Assembly (NCBI RefSeq): GCF_026151205.1
Contig: NC_087073.1
Span: 9,872,411-9,936,410 of the forward strand
Direction: 5' to 3'
Length of the DNA: 64,000 nucleotides
Source: Bolinopsis microptera
Taxonomy: Eukaryota; Ctenophora; Tentaculata; Lobata; Bolinopsidae
Part shown: in pieces, positions 1 through 11,400 of the stretch
Position numbering within the stretch: position 1 is the first letter of the stretch
Layout: each line of letters begins with the position of its first letter
Translations under genes and position numbers: made by a program
The notes under the pieces: generated by a model
The model's database searches: none
What the model was told of the DNA's origin: nothing
The model's input: only the letters and a program-made list of their open reading frames with translations

Positions 1-875
1 ACATGCACGTTTTACAAAAATAATTACAAGTGTAAAATTACCAATCTTTAAAAATACACGTGTTACAAATACAAATACACGTGTAACAAAATACTGAGCA
101 CATATCAGGCCATATATTTGCTTAAATTTGAAGTGAGTTAAGTTTTAGAACCCTTTAAAAGCAACTCTAAAATTCAAATTCTTACCATTCTGAGAGGATT
201 GGATGCTAAAACGATGAGTATCGTTGATCAGGAGCTCTATTTATCAGGTTTTATAAAAACGCCAATAGAAAAATGCGAAGATTTTTTATAGGGTCTCCCA
301 GGAGATTCTATGTACTTCCAAAAGTATACATCCATTTTTTTTCCAGGTGTATTCGAGGAAATGTCTAAGCTTGTTATGTATGCAGTTTCATTGACCTAAT
401 ACAAATGATGGAATTTAAGTGAATTTAATCTGGCGGGTGGTATTTTTTTATGCAGATAAAGAGCTGAGTTGTGGTCTAAGATGGGAAGCCATAACTTATC
501 TCTGGATCTCAATCGGGTTGACATAATTAAAATAATAGTGCAATCTTGTCCTTGTCCTCTCCCCAGAATCCACAAGATGGTTAGGAGAATCGTCGAGGGA
601 CAAGCTGCGTCCGAAGAGCTCCGAAGGAGGGTTTTCAATCAGTTCCAGCCTGAAATGAACAGTTTTCACAGACTCTGCATCATATACAATTAATAATAAA
701 GCTGGACTAGCTGGACCTGTTCTTATGATAAAATTAATTAAAAATAAACCATGTTCCCCACTTGGAAACGATGTCACAGACAACAGCCACAATTTAACGG
801 TAAACATTCTTCACTAAATAACTGACCCAGTTTTAACAAATTCGAGTCATGAGGAGGAGACTGAATCTTACTTAC
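1..875 (+). repeat. Left arm of long inverted repeat
   Basis: The reverse complement of this segment recurs at 20275-21146 with only scattered substitutions and small indels; for example, a duplicated CTGGACTAG-like stretch near 705 is absent from the right arm. Homology begins at the splice donor of the sixth-from-start to last transposase junction (GTAAGTAAGATTCAG on the minus strand) and continues to base 1. It contains the terminal coding exon of the transposase (649-496). The outer 130 bp carry two ACACGTGT palindromes (56-63, 77-84). Confidence 0.93.
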
Positions 876-3800
876 TCGTCTGCGTCGTCCAAGCGTGATA
901 TCCGCAAGAAATTGTGCAGATGCACACAGCTTTTCAGAATCAGCCTAGTCACCTCCTCATTTGTGGTCAGGTGACTCAGGATCTTCCATTTCCTTGATAG
1001 GTGTCCGAAGACGCACTCTATGACCATCCTGCCTCTGAAACAGTGTACAATTCAATCTACATAAGGTTCTACAAAAGTTTTCAGTTTTGCGATGATCACT
1101 TTACAGGAAAATACAGGAAAACAGCTCAAAGAGCACAAACGGTAATTCTTGATCAATTCATACAAAAACAATCATGACTGTCTAATCTAATTAGATGTAG
1201 TTTTCTGAATTGTCGAGGCTACAATTTATTTATTTATTTAATTCGTGACGTTCCAGTACCTGGATAACCTATAGTTTGTCATCCGCTGAGATTTTGACAC
1301 CTTCCCCCTGTACGGCTTCATACAATGAGCATGAAGGGGAAAGGCATCGTCACCGACAATGTAGTAATTGACTCTACCAAGTCGCTCCTGAAAAGAAGAC
1401 GTAAACATTATATTAATTAAGTATCTTACAGCCTAGATAACATATAAGCTCATATTTTTATGTCCTAAAGGATGCAGACCAATGGCGCTGTTTTTAGCGC
1501 CCAGAACCACTCTCCAATCAAGGCCCCCCATCAAAGTCCGAAAGCGGGGTTAAATTAAATCTTTCTATGAACACACCCTGTTCCATTGTTAAAACGGTAA
1601 TCATGTTCAAGGGCTGGGATTCCGGGTAAAGTATTTACTGAGTTAATGAAGCCTCGAGCATTTGGTATTCACGAGTGTTCGCATATTATCATCAGTTCTT
1701 ACCTGATCATCATTCGGCAGAATCTCAGCAGCAGGTATAAAACCCCGTTCTAGGAATTCTCCAGAGGCCAGTCCTCGTCCCAGTCTGTCCTCTGACCAGA
1801 TTCCTCCGTCTGATCGACCGCCAAAGCTTCCAACGTTAAAATGACGGATTCTGAATAAGTAATTGTAGTAAAGAAGTTAGAGAATGATGTTAGCATTTAA
1901 GTTACATCTCTCATAGATCGCCCGCAATCCTCGCAAGTTTTAACTCCAATCTACCCATTCCTGTTTTTTGCAGAATGCAGCAATTTTTATTGAAAGCATG
2001 CAAAAAACGATATTCATGAGCGGTACATATGATATTGTTTTAAGATTACATATCTCATTTCAATAAGTTAGTAGGAATCTGGCTACATAATCTTGGTTGA
2101 AGAGGAGAAGTGACAATGTTCTTCACTACACTAGCATTTAAGTTGAACCATTTTTTTAAAGATGACATGTGAAAATAGCACTTACATATAATCAGCGTCA
2201 CACACTGCGAGGAGAATAACAGACGGCCATCCGTGATAATTAATCGTGTAACTTCCAGTTTTCCCAAATTTTGTAATGAAGCAATGCTTGCCGTCCACTG
2301 CCCCTGAAATGACATGTGTAAATGCCTCTTCTGTCTCAGGACAGACGAGGATAATAAAATTGGTCGGCTCTGAATGTTTAAATCATACTCCTAAAATTTA
2401 TGCTACTCAAAAACATCGAAATTTAATTCGTGAATTTTTGAAACTGTGGCGAACCTTAACTAGGCTAAGTTTCGGATTTCTGTGTGTGAAATGCCACCCT
2501 GTGGCGTATAGTTTTTGCCTGCTTTCAGAATGATCCAATAAAAACTGTACGAGGAGAGCATTTGAAGTTTGAAAAATGGTCGTTTCGGGAAGTCAAGATT
2601 GAAAACTTCCCATAGTTACTGTAGAATTGCATAATATGAGCAATGATCTTCAAACTGCAACAAATATCGTTTGATCTCACTCTATTCCTCTCTTCTTTAA
2701 GGAAACGCTATAGCATCAATTTCCATGATTCACCAACTCGAGACCCTCAGCTCCCGGCGTCCAATCAAAGATAATTATATATATATATATCAACGTCAAT
2801 AGATCGCCTCCCCCCTCCCCATCCCAAGATGCCTCCCCACCGTTCAGTCAGACTTTTTCATTACCAATGCAGTGCGGCAGCTGCCATCTTTCATGGAATC
2901 TCTGAGCAATTTTTTTCCAACATTCAGTCGACCGTGGACGAAAATCTGCGTGTTCAGCCAGGCAGACAGAGATGGCCGTTGTCACCTGAAATACAATTTT
3001 TACTTGATATAATAGACTTCTGTTCCTGAGGTATACCTGGTGATAAGTAAACTCAAAGTGTCAGTGGCTCAATGAATCTATAGAATAAGCAACTAAGCGC
3101 ACCAACCTTCTTTATTATCCTACACACTCTGCACCGGGATAGTACAAACTGGTTCGCCAGATACCCTTGCGCACACCCAGACTTCAGGTAGCTGTGGTGT
3201 TAACTTCAATTAGTGATGTAAAAAGTGATATTCCACATTTACATTATAACTCTTATATATATATATATATATATATAATGTAGTATTGAATGTAGATAAG
3301 AAATAATTCGACTTTTCATCTCTCTACAGAAATTTCCAGTTCAAACAACTGAAAAGTTGAGAAATTTCTCATAACGATTGACGACAGAGATAATTCCGTC
3401 ATTTATAAATATTCATCCAAGATTCTACCCTATATTGTCCTGTCCAACCTTAGGGTTAAAATGAGCTGCTCTCTAGCTGAGATTGACGTACTTTTCCGGT
3501 TGAACTTCTTTGGTTCTAGAAGCGGTCGAACTTTCATGAAAAGTGAATGATACTCTGATCTCGTCATACCAAATTGACTCCTGCCGGGCATCATCATTAA
3601 AATCTATCGATGGATCAAAATCTCTGGCTTATCGATTTAAAAATGGACAAGGAAATTAGCGGATATTACTATTTAATCAAGTTATGAGATCACTGATCCT
3701 TGTATAATATCATTATACTACATTATACATAGTATAAATTTTACTAACTGCATTTAGCTAGTTTATAGTAAATACACACGATCGCAGAATAGAGGAGCAC

Positions 3801-5168
3801 AATTGGGCTCTTTGTTCTGCGACCGTGTTTCCTTGGTGGGCCGACAGGTTTTTGTTGTGTAGTAGTGCTGGGGAAAAAACACGCTTTAACTATGATCAAT
3901 GAGAGTAAAAATTTTTAATTCTTGACCTTAGTGCCACAGTTTCTGTGGTAAAAACAAATTTATAGTTAAACGTTATATATCGTAGAAGGGTATGATTTAC
4001 TCACATCACTAAGCATCTGGATGGATTATTAGCACACAAGGATAAACATGACCACCAGCTATACCACGTAACCATAGCTCCGAAAGAAATAAATTGCTCT
4101 ACATAGAAACATCTGATTATTCTGGCCTGATCCTATCACATTGTAGTCCCCAGGGGTTCGGTAACAGGCAACTGGGACCTGGGTCCTTTTACCAGCCACA
4201 ATAACATTGGTCATGCCAGTACTGTCATAAACTGTAACCAACTATTAAAAATTAGTTATCTTTAGCTTAATTTTAAATTTTAAGTCATAGAGCAATCTTC
4301 TTAATTTTAAAATTTTTAAGAATAATATTTTACCCTAACTATGACGTGGTGGCACAATCATTATTCCACAATTTGTATTTCTCTAGATATCTCCAAGAAT
4401 TATGTAAATATTAAGGCTCGCTAATATCATAGATATATATATAATAAGGCATGTCTTCTCCTTGCCACTAATTTTCCAAAAACTATGTCCACTAATATTC
4501 CAATAGCTCATGGATTCGAAAATGGACAGGACACCCCCAATCATACTAGGTTGAGCGATGAAAACATGATGTGGCATAAACTCATTTCGACTAGGCATTT
4601 CGTATTGTAAGATGGTAAATTAATCCGCAAATACACAACTCATTTCTTAAGCATGAGAGCGTTGCTAATCATGTAGGTTACCGGTAATGTTGCCTAAATA
4701 TTGTGTAAGTCTGCTGTGTAAAATTGGACTTAATTTAATTATTTAGTTATTTAAACCCTTTAAACAAAATATTGAATTAAATTGAATTGAATATAATATA
4801 TATTGCCAGAATTTACTTACTTGTACATTTCTGTTGTCCCATATTTTAAGAGACGGTTGATCTGAGTATTATAGGCTCCGAATTCCTTACGTCCTTGGTA
4901 GTAGTACTTTACAGGTGCTCTATAATACAATATAGAATGTCAACAGCTTTTTTTTAAATTGTCACAAGGAAACACGATCAAGCGAACCTTGGCCCTTTAA
5001 ATTATGGAAAAGTCAGACAATTCAAAATAAAAAGTTTGTAAATCACAATACTCGCCTTTTTGCACAGCGATAACTTATTGTACTGTAAACTGCTTTTCTT
5101 GATATTAACCGAGCTAGATGAATCAGCTTCCCAAGCAGCAGCCCACATCTCCTTTTCGTCATCACCAT
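496..5168 (-). CDS. PIF/Harbinger transposase (DDE_Tnp_4, HARBI1-like), 10 exons
   Basis: The transposase cuts and joins element ends; it is a nuclear DDE nuclease. Exons on the minus strand are 5168-5110, 4919-4821, 3580-3449, 3191-3107, 2985-2865, 2303-2186, 1850-1703, 1387-1260, 1034-876 and 649-496. All junctions are GT/AG and keep phase, giving 1203 bases (400 aa plus stop). Family landmarks in order are GRKEFGAYNTQINRLL (about 35-50), ISAREQLILTL, HERWQLPHCIG, AVDGKHC (D169), VCDADYI, GSFGGRSDGGI, YIVGDDAFPL (D267), RMVIECVFGHL (E303), SCVHLHNFLR, and a tail resembling the usual R-x-x-L-x-x-YF ending. HARBI1 is slightly shorter (about 350 aa). No frameshift or stop was seen, so it looks intact. 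The start is the ATG at 5168-5166; two upstream copies of the surrounding 34-bp repeat give only 8-codon ORFs. The first two exons are less certain than the rest. Confidence 0.88.
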
Positions 5169-5249
5169 CCTAACGTCAAAATCTCCTTTTCGTCATTACC
5201 ATCCTAAAGTCAAAATCTCCTTTTCGTCATCAACATCCTAAAGTCAAAA
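5147..5249 (-). repeat. 34-bp tandem repeat (3 copies) over the transposase start codon
   Basis: Units begin ATCTCC at 5147, 5181 and 5215. On the minus strand each copy offers ATG-x-x-x-ATGACGAAAAGGAGA. In the copy nearest the gene this opens the transposase reading frame. In the two upstream copies it continues TTTTGA, giving short upstream ORFs of 8 codons each. Confidence 0.8.
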
Positions 5250-5544
5250 TTTTCGATGTGAATACATAGAACATGATAATTAGATTAGATTATGATGAAA
5301 ATCTTTTAAACATACTGGCTACAAAAAGCATTTTAGTAGTCCGAAGCTGTTCCAACATAAATTGAAACTGAGGTAAAAAGATGCCTAGCATCAAGTTAAA
5401 TTTTAAATCATTATGACTGAGTTATGAATATCAAAATAAGGTAGGTGGTCGTTTCGAAGTAAGAATCCTGCAGCTGCACTGAATTAACAGCAGTAAGCTT
5501 AGTACATTCCATGAAAAGTTAGTTGCTGAGAACAGGACTTGAAC

Positions 5545-5793
5545 CAGTGGCGTAACGAAGGGCCCTGCTGACCCTGCTGTGCAGGGGGGCGCTGTCTTAT
5601 GGGGGGGGGGGGGGGGGGCGCCAAATCGTCGTTTGAATGTGGGACAATTTTGAAAAAATTTTGAATTACCGGCGTATCCTCTTATATTGCCTAATTTGTT
5701 CAATTTTAGGGAGGGGCACCAAAAGGAGAGGGGGCGCCAACAGGGGGGCACCTTTTCGGCAGGGGGGCGCCAACAGGCGACGTTACGCCACTG
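5545..5793. mobile_element. hAT-type miniature element with 8-bp target duplication
   Basis: The ends are inverted: CAGTGGCGTAACG at 5545 and CGTTACGCCACTG ending at 5793. The flanking direct repeat ACTTGAAC occurs at 5537-5544 and 5794-5801, the 8-bp size typical of hAT. The interior is GC-rich with a long G run (about 5600-5618). No transposase is encoded, so it is non-autonomous. Confidence 0.9.
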
Positions 5794-5894
5794 ACTTGAA
5801 CCCACAATCTCCCAATGAACGCTTGGATGCTTTAAGTTATCTCGGCCCCACTCAGTCCCAACAATTCACTTATTTGTACTACTAAATTATTTAC

Positions 5895-6125
5895 AAGGAA
5901 ATATTCAAAAATATTCATATTTACCCTTCTGTACTGAAGGGGACCCTTGGCAGGGTCACTCATTTAACCCTCGCATATGGTTTCCAAACATTCGGCTGAG
6001 CAGACCGAGAGGCTGCATAGACCCGATAGAGTCCTTAGCTGAGCGTCAATGACGCTCACCTCAGGGACTAATGATGCACCAGCGGGGAGTCTAACCACTA
6101 ATCTTTCGATAGTGAAATCTGAATA
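5895..6125 (+). repeat. Dispersed repeat, copy A
   Basis: Starts near ATTCATATTTACCCTTCTGT and runs through a block shared with 11232-11400, including GCTGAGCGTCAATGACGCTC and GGGACTAATGATGCACCAGC. The first 70 bp also recur inverted at 10985-11060. No coding sequence or clear tRNA-like promoter boxes were seen. Confidence 0.7.
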
Positions 6126-6359
6126 CCGCCCCTACACCACCAAAGACCTGCAATTTAATCTTTCAAAATTCCGTTGGGTGCACATACCCAACAGAGTCTT
6201 TAGCTGAAAATATCTCAGATCGATTTTGGGCGTTTTCGACCACTTGTAGTTGAAATTCTTAAATAATAGATATCCTAATTTATAACTTTTAATCAGAGTG
6301 AATTAATAATTGATATTTGATAATTTATTTATTTGATAGTTTAGTCTGATATTGATATT

Positions 6360-8609
6360 AATAAGCTGGTATCTCTAAGCACCTAGCTGGTTTCCTAAAC
6401 TCATTCATGAAGCTGGGTCTATTTCCAAATATTCTCAAAATAGGTAAGGTCACCCCCGTATTTAAGAAAGGAGACCCACAGCTGTTTGATAACTACAGGC
6501 CTATATCCATTCTACCTATCTTTGGTAAGATATTTGAAAAAGTAATTTACTGCCGACTATATAGCTTCTTTACTTCACATATGGTCATATACGATAAACA
6601 GTTTGGATTCAGATCCAACCACTCAACGGCACATGCCATCAATTACTCCATTGACCACATTCTTAAAAACCTAGAAAGTAAGAATCATGTAATTGGCATA
6701 TTCATTGACTTAAGCAAAGCGTTTGACACAATCGACCACAGAAAATTACTTGTCAAACTTGAACACTATGGCATAAGAGGGCCCTGTCTTGACCTAATTG
6801 AAAGCTATTTGTGTAACCGACAGCAGTATGTTGATTTCCAAAATACACACTCTGATCACTGCGAAATTGAATATGGGGTACCACAGGGATCAGTTCTAGG
6901 CCCTCTCCTCTTCTTACTCTACATTAATGACATAACCAACTCTAGCAAACTTGGACACTTCATACTGTTTGCAGATGACACGAACATATTTGTTGCTGGA
7001 AAAACTGAACAAGAAGCCTATTTGAATGCTAATAAAGTACTTGAATCTGTAAATGACTATATGGAATCTAACTTGCTGCACATTAACCAAAGCAAATCGG
7101 TCTACATGTTATTCAGACCTGGCCGGTACTCGTCCTGTGCACGTGCTCGTGAATATGGCTCTGAGAACTCACTCACGTTATCAGGCAACACGCTTACACG
7201 AGTAGATAAAGTGAGATTCCTTGGTGTTATCATAGACCATGAACTATCCTGGGAACCCCAACTAGATAACATAAAAAGTAAACTAACTACAAGTATAGCT
7301 ATAATTAAACGTATTATGAAGTTTATTCCAGAAACAGAGTACCATAAGCTGTATGACTCCTTATTCAAGTCTCATATGAGCTACTGTATCAGTAGCTGGG
7401 GTGGTGTCACACCTTATAGACTATCTAAACTGTTCTCCATCCAAAAAAGATGTGTACGCCTTCTATTTGGAAGCAAACCAAGCTTTGACCGGGCAGAGTA
7501 TTATGAAACATGTGCACGTGCAAGACCATACAGTGAACACATCGCAAAAAGGAGCTTTGCTTTGGAAAACACTAAGCCAATATTCAATACCGAGAAAATC
7601 ATGTCAATCCACAACCTGTACACCCAACATATATCCACTGAACTGTTTAAAATCTTGAAACTGCATCAACCTATCTCTCTGACAAGTTTATTCCAAACAA
7701 GTTCCAGAGCATGTAGCCAAACTATGCGGGTCCCCCGACACAAACTTGAAATTTCTAAACACAATTTTGTCTTCAAAGGTACGACTATATGGAACAGTTT
7801 GGTTGATAAAATATTCGACAAATGCACTCCTAATGAAAACAATGTCATGGTCCCTGGCTCTAGTAAATTTTCCGACCTTTCCTCCCCCATCTCAATTATC
7901 AAGAGCCGTATCAAAAAGCTCTTACTTGAAACCCAGCAATTGACAACACCTGGGCGTGAAATTGAGTGGCTCCCCCTAAATAGCTGGGGCATTGAACCAG
8001 CTTAGTCAATCAGCATCCCATCCCTTGCATACAACTAATTACAAAAGCGCTAATTATACCTGTTTCAAAAGCATCCTGTCTGGAAGTTCCCTGACTGCCG
8101 TGTGAATCTTTGGATCTATTTTTGGATCTATTTTTATATTGATATGATTTTTATATACCTATATATTCCTCGCATAATTTCCATGTCCGCCTGAACAAAC
8201 CTGGCACCATCAAATCTTACTCTAGAAACCCCAGAAATCATCAAGCCTAGTCTGAATTCAAAACTAGTTGACCAGCTACGTACAGTTTCCTGGACAACTG
8301 GAACCTTTTGGGCCATGCACAAGCCAATAGCATGTATGGTCCTGCAGTGGGGTCTCCTTGTCCTTGGATCTGTGTTTTGATCCGTCTTTTCTTAAAATTT
8401 TCCATTTGTGTCACTTAGAATCACTTTTTAAAATGTTAATCGACACCACTGGTCCTAGTTAAATTTAGCCATGGCACGACTACTCGAACGTAACAGTTAA
8501 ATAGGTGTGACATACTATTATATTCTTATAATTATATCATATGAATTGATTGCACTGCTAATAAATAAAATACTTTGTTTTACTAAAATACTTTGTTTTA
8601 CTATTGATT
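6360..8609 (+). mobile_element. 5'-truncated LINE (CR1/L2/Jockey-like) with target-site duplication
   Basis: The reverse transcriptase ORF (6371-8005) is followed by about 600 bp of 3' untranslated sequence ending in a doubled AAAATACTTTGTTTTACT, the short tandem tail seen in CR1/L2-type elements. Direct repeats ATATTGATATT at 6349-6359 and 8610-8620 bracket it. They are AT-rich, so this could be chance. Endonuclease and ORF1 are missing, consistent with abortive target-primed reverse transcription. Confidence 0.75.
6371..8005 (+). CDS. LINE reverse transcriptase, C-terminal part of ORF2
   Basis: An open frame runs from about 6365, with the first ATG at 6407 (532 aa). It begins inside the RT domain (FPNILKIGKVTPVFKKGD, NYRPISILPIFGKIFEK), then FIDLSKAFDTIDH, GVPQGSVLGPLLFLLYIND and the catalytic FADDTN box, followed by the thumb and the C-terminal region usual for CR1/Jockey elements. 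The reading frame is uninterrupted over more than 1.6 kb, which argues for a recent insertion. The upstream in-frame sequence ISKHLAGFLNSFMKLG is also RT-like and is cut off at the left insertion boundary, so translation from 6407 is unlikely to give a working enzyme. Confidence 0.9.
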   Translation: MSKHLAGFLNSFMKLGLFPNILKIGKVTPVFKKGDPQLFDNYRPISILPIFGKIFEKVIYCRLYSFFTSHMVIYDKQFGFRSNHSTAHAINYSIDHILKNLESKNHVIGIFIDLSKAFDTIDHRKLLVKLEHYGIRGPCLDLIESYLCNRQQYVDFQNTHSDHCEIEYGVPQGSVLGPLLFLLYINDITNSSKLGHFILFADDTNIFVAGKTEQEAYLNANKVLESVNDYMESNLLHINQSKSVYMLFRPGRYSSCARAREYGSENSLTLSGNTLTRVDKVRFLGVIIDHELSWEPQLDNIKSKLTTSIAIIKRIMKFIPETEYHKLYDSLFKSHMSYCISSWGGVTPYRLSKLFSIQKRCVRLLFGSKPSFDRAEYYETCARARPYSEHIAKRSFALENTKPIFNTEKIMSIHNLYTQHISTELFKILKLHQPISLTSLFQTSSRACSQTMRVPRHKLEISKHNFVFKGTTIWNSLVDKIFDKCTPNENNVMVPGSSKFSDLSSPISIIKSRIKKLLLETQQLTTPGREIEWLPLNSWGIEPA

Positions 8610-8620
8610 ATATTGATATT

Positions 8621-10758
8621 TTTATTATTGAATGAAGCTAACTCCAGACATAAATAATACTACTTCTATTAACAAAGGGACTTGGAGTATAAACGACCAA
8701 TTTTGCATAATTGTCTATCTAACCAAGAATTCAGGAGGCAAGGGTGGGTGCGTAAACTTTATGGTCTGCACTCTCAGATCCTGTATCACCCTGGATTCAT
8801 TTCGACGTATTTTTGGTAAAAGTATATATACTTTCTGGTCACTCTCTTGCTACTCCAAGTCCCCTTTAGAAGATATATGGTCTAAAGTTTGCGCTAGTTA
8901 TATTTATAAAATATGTTTTTGTCTGCTTTAACTGATACTAAATAAAATTGTTGTTTTCTTGAAAAAATTGTTGTTTTCTTGAGTTTTATTTATGCTATTA
9001 TGAAAAATATATCAAAACCTCAGGAAACAACAATAGATGGCAGATTGAGCAGCGATGCTTGAAATTTGTGCAAATATTGTTTGGTTTGCATTTATCAAGA
9101 AAACGACACCGTAGAATCGTTTGTCGTCATGCAGTAACTTCAGTAAGCTACTAACTCACTAATGTGCAAATCTGAGAAATTTTGAGTAAGCGCTCGATTT
9201 TTGAATTAGGATATATGATGGAGCGAATGTGCGCGGCGCGCCTCTGATTTTCGCTTTTATGTATTTTCAGCGTGGCTGTTAAGTTTATTATATTTAAATG
9301 AAACTTTAATTGAAAACTTTAATTGAAAAATTCAATTGAAAACTTCGGTTGAAAACTTGAATTAAAAACTTTAAATGAACTTTGATTCTTATCTCGATGT
9401 CAAACCTTCGCCGCTTGGTGAGGCACAGAGGTGCAGTTTGCCGATCTACCTAAGGTTGCGAGAAGAATTATTTGATGCGCGGCGCGACCCAGTAGTGCAT
9501 CGCGCTACAAAATGAACTTTAATCTAATATTGAATTTTGATTATAAAAGATTTTAAAAATATATCTAATGTTCAAAATGTAAAAAATGCATTATTAAAAA
9601 TTGTTTAAATTGAAAAATATAAAGGAAAAAATGTTTATACCACATACATAAACTTAAAACAAAAAACATGTGTTTAAATATGTATTTCAATCTTTCAAAA
9701 ATTCATGTAGATTTGTTACATCAAAAACTGGTACTGAACAAAATTAAGGAAGAAAAAAATTGAGCCGCGCATTTAAAGACGTTTTACCTCGAACTATAAA
9801 AATCAAACGCTTTGACAACATTTGTCGAATTTCTTCAAAATTGACTTAGCAGATTTATTACTTTACTTCATGGTGAAAAAACACAATTTGCTAAATATAA
9901 AAAGTGGTGCTTTGTTGTTCAATGCCCCTTGAGCGACGTTTGCATGTATTTGGACTAATTTCTTACTTTCATATGTATTGGTGGATGATGTTTGGTTGGA
10001 TGACGGACGTCGGCCAAACAGCTACAGCTTTGAAGTAAGACTATAAATTGTGTGTAGCTAAATGAAATTGCACAAGCTTGAAATGCGGTTCTCATAAGGA
10101 AATTAGCTCCTTTGGCTACAAAATAGCACGTATGGTTTTGAACATATATAATATGTTTTTTGATATTATATATCAATTAATCGCTGTTTCCTGACTTTCT
10201 ACACTCAACAAAAATGTGTTTCTCCTATATCAGGCACAACAATGTTATGTCCTGAAACCATGCACTAGTGTTTCTATGTTTAGTAGGGTTTCCGGTCATT
10301 TATATATGTACAAAATTGTTCGTCTTGTAACCACCAGTATTATTATTTTTTCTATTATATAGAGATTTTGACATTTTGGAGATATTTGTGATGATGTTAT
10401 GTCATAATTTTGTACATTACTTTACCAGCGCCAGAAAAAATATGACATGCTGAGTCCTTCTCTTCACATGTATTTGCAGAATTATAAAATGTTTTCCCCA
10501 GCAAGTCATTCCTGACTACTGTTTGGGCAGATTTTAAGATGGGTTATTAACTGGTTTGCCCTCAGCTCAACCGACTTTTTACTTAACTTTTACTTTATCA
10601 GATGTGATGCTGCTGCACATTGGCTAAATGGATTGGCCTCGGGACATTTGGTTCAGTAATTTTCATGCTTAAACACTCCTTTTTTGACAAAACACATATA
10701 TGCTGAAATAAATACACACTTATTTTAGGCTTGGTGGTGTATGGGCAGGATTTGAGTT
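8621..10758. other. Gene-free interior of the large element
   Basis: 8621-8990 ends in AATAAA plus a doubled AAATTGTTGTTTTCTTGA and may be another LINE 3' tail. 8990-10758 is AT-rich with a few GC-rich patches (GCGCGGCGCGCC near 9231). No convincing exon was found. Confidence 0.5.
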
Positions 10759-10973
10759 TCCAAATCGTCGTTTGAATGTGGGACAATTTTGAAAACTTAA
10801 CTTAAGTACTGCGCGTTTTGCTCTAGATACACACACTTTTTTAGAGATTTTACCGGCGTATCCTCTTAAATCGCCTTGTTCAATTTTAAGGAGGGGCACC
10901 AAAAGGGGAGGGGGCGCCAATAGGGGGGCGCTTTTTTCGGCTGGGGGCGCCAACAGGCAACGTTACGCCACTG
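10759..10973. mobile_element. Second, left-truncated copy of the CAGTGGCGTAACG element
   Basis: From CCAAATCGTCGTTTGAATGT onward it follows the element at 5545-5793 and ends in the same CGTTACGCCACTG terminus. The left terminus and G run are absent, and a short extra segment is present in the middle. It directly abuts another repeat at 10974. Confidence 0.8.
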
Positions 10974-11400
10974 CAAGCGACCCTGCTAAAAGATCTAGAA
11001 TCTTGTAAGGGTCCCCTTCAGTCAGTACAGAAGGGTAAATATGAATATTTCGAATATATATGGCTGGTGATATCGAAATGGAAATGGGGGAGGGGTGGAC
11101 AATGAAAGGAGACAGTTGCCCTAGGGATAAGGGATGAAAGGGGTAAAATAAAGGAGGGTGGATGTGACTTGAGCCCTGGGATGGAAAATAGACTGTACAG
11201 AAGCCAGGAGTTCTCTCTTTCTCTTTATCTTTTAAAGGGGACCCTTACAAGATTCTAGATCTTTAATAGGGTCACTCATTTAACCCTTGCATGTGGTTTC
11301 TCATACACTAAGGAGGCTGCATAGACCCGACGGAATCCTTAGCTGAGCGTCAATGACGCTCACCTCAGGGACTAATGATGCACCAGCAGGAGGAGTTAGG
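10974..11400. repeat. Inverted pair of the dispersed repeat
   Basis: 10985-11060 is an inverted, and 11232-11400 a direct, copy of parts of 5895-6125. The two copies face each other, sharing AGATCTAGAATCTTGTAAGG and its complement, around a GA-rich spacer, so the whole can fold back. Confidence 0.65.

Noticed and set aside
4059-4598. Minus-strand ORFs between transposase exons
   Set aside because: The transposase joins 4821 to 3580 in phase without them, and they show no family motif; treated as intron.
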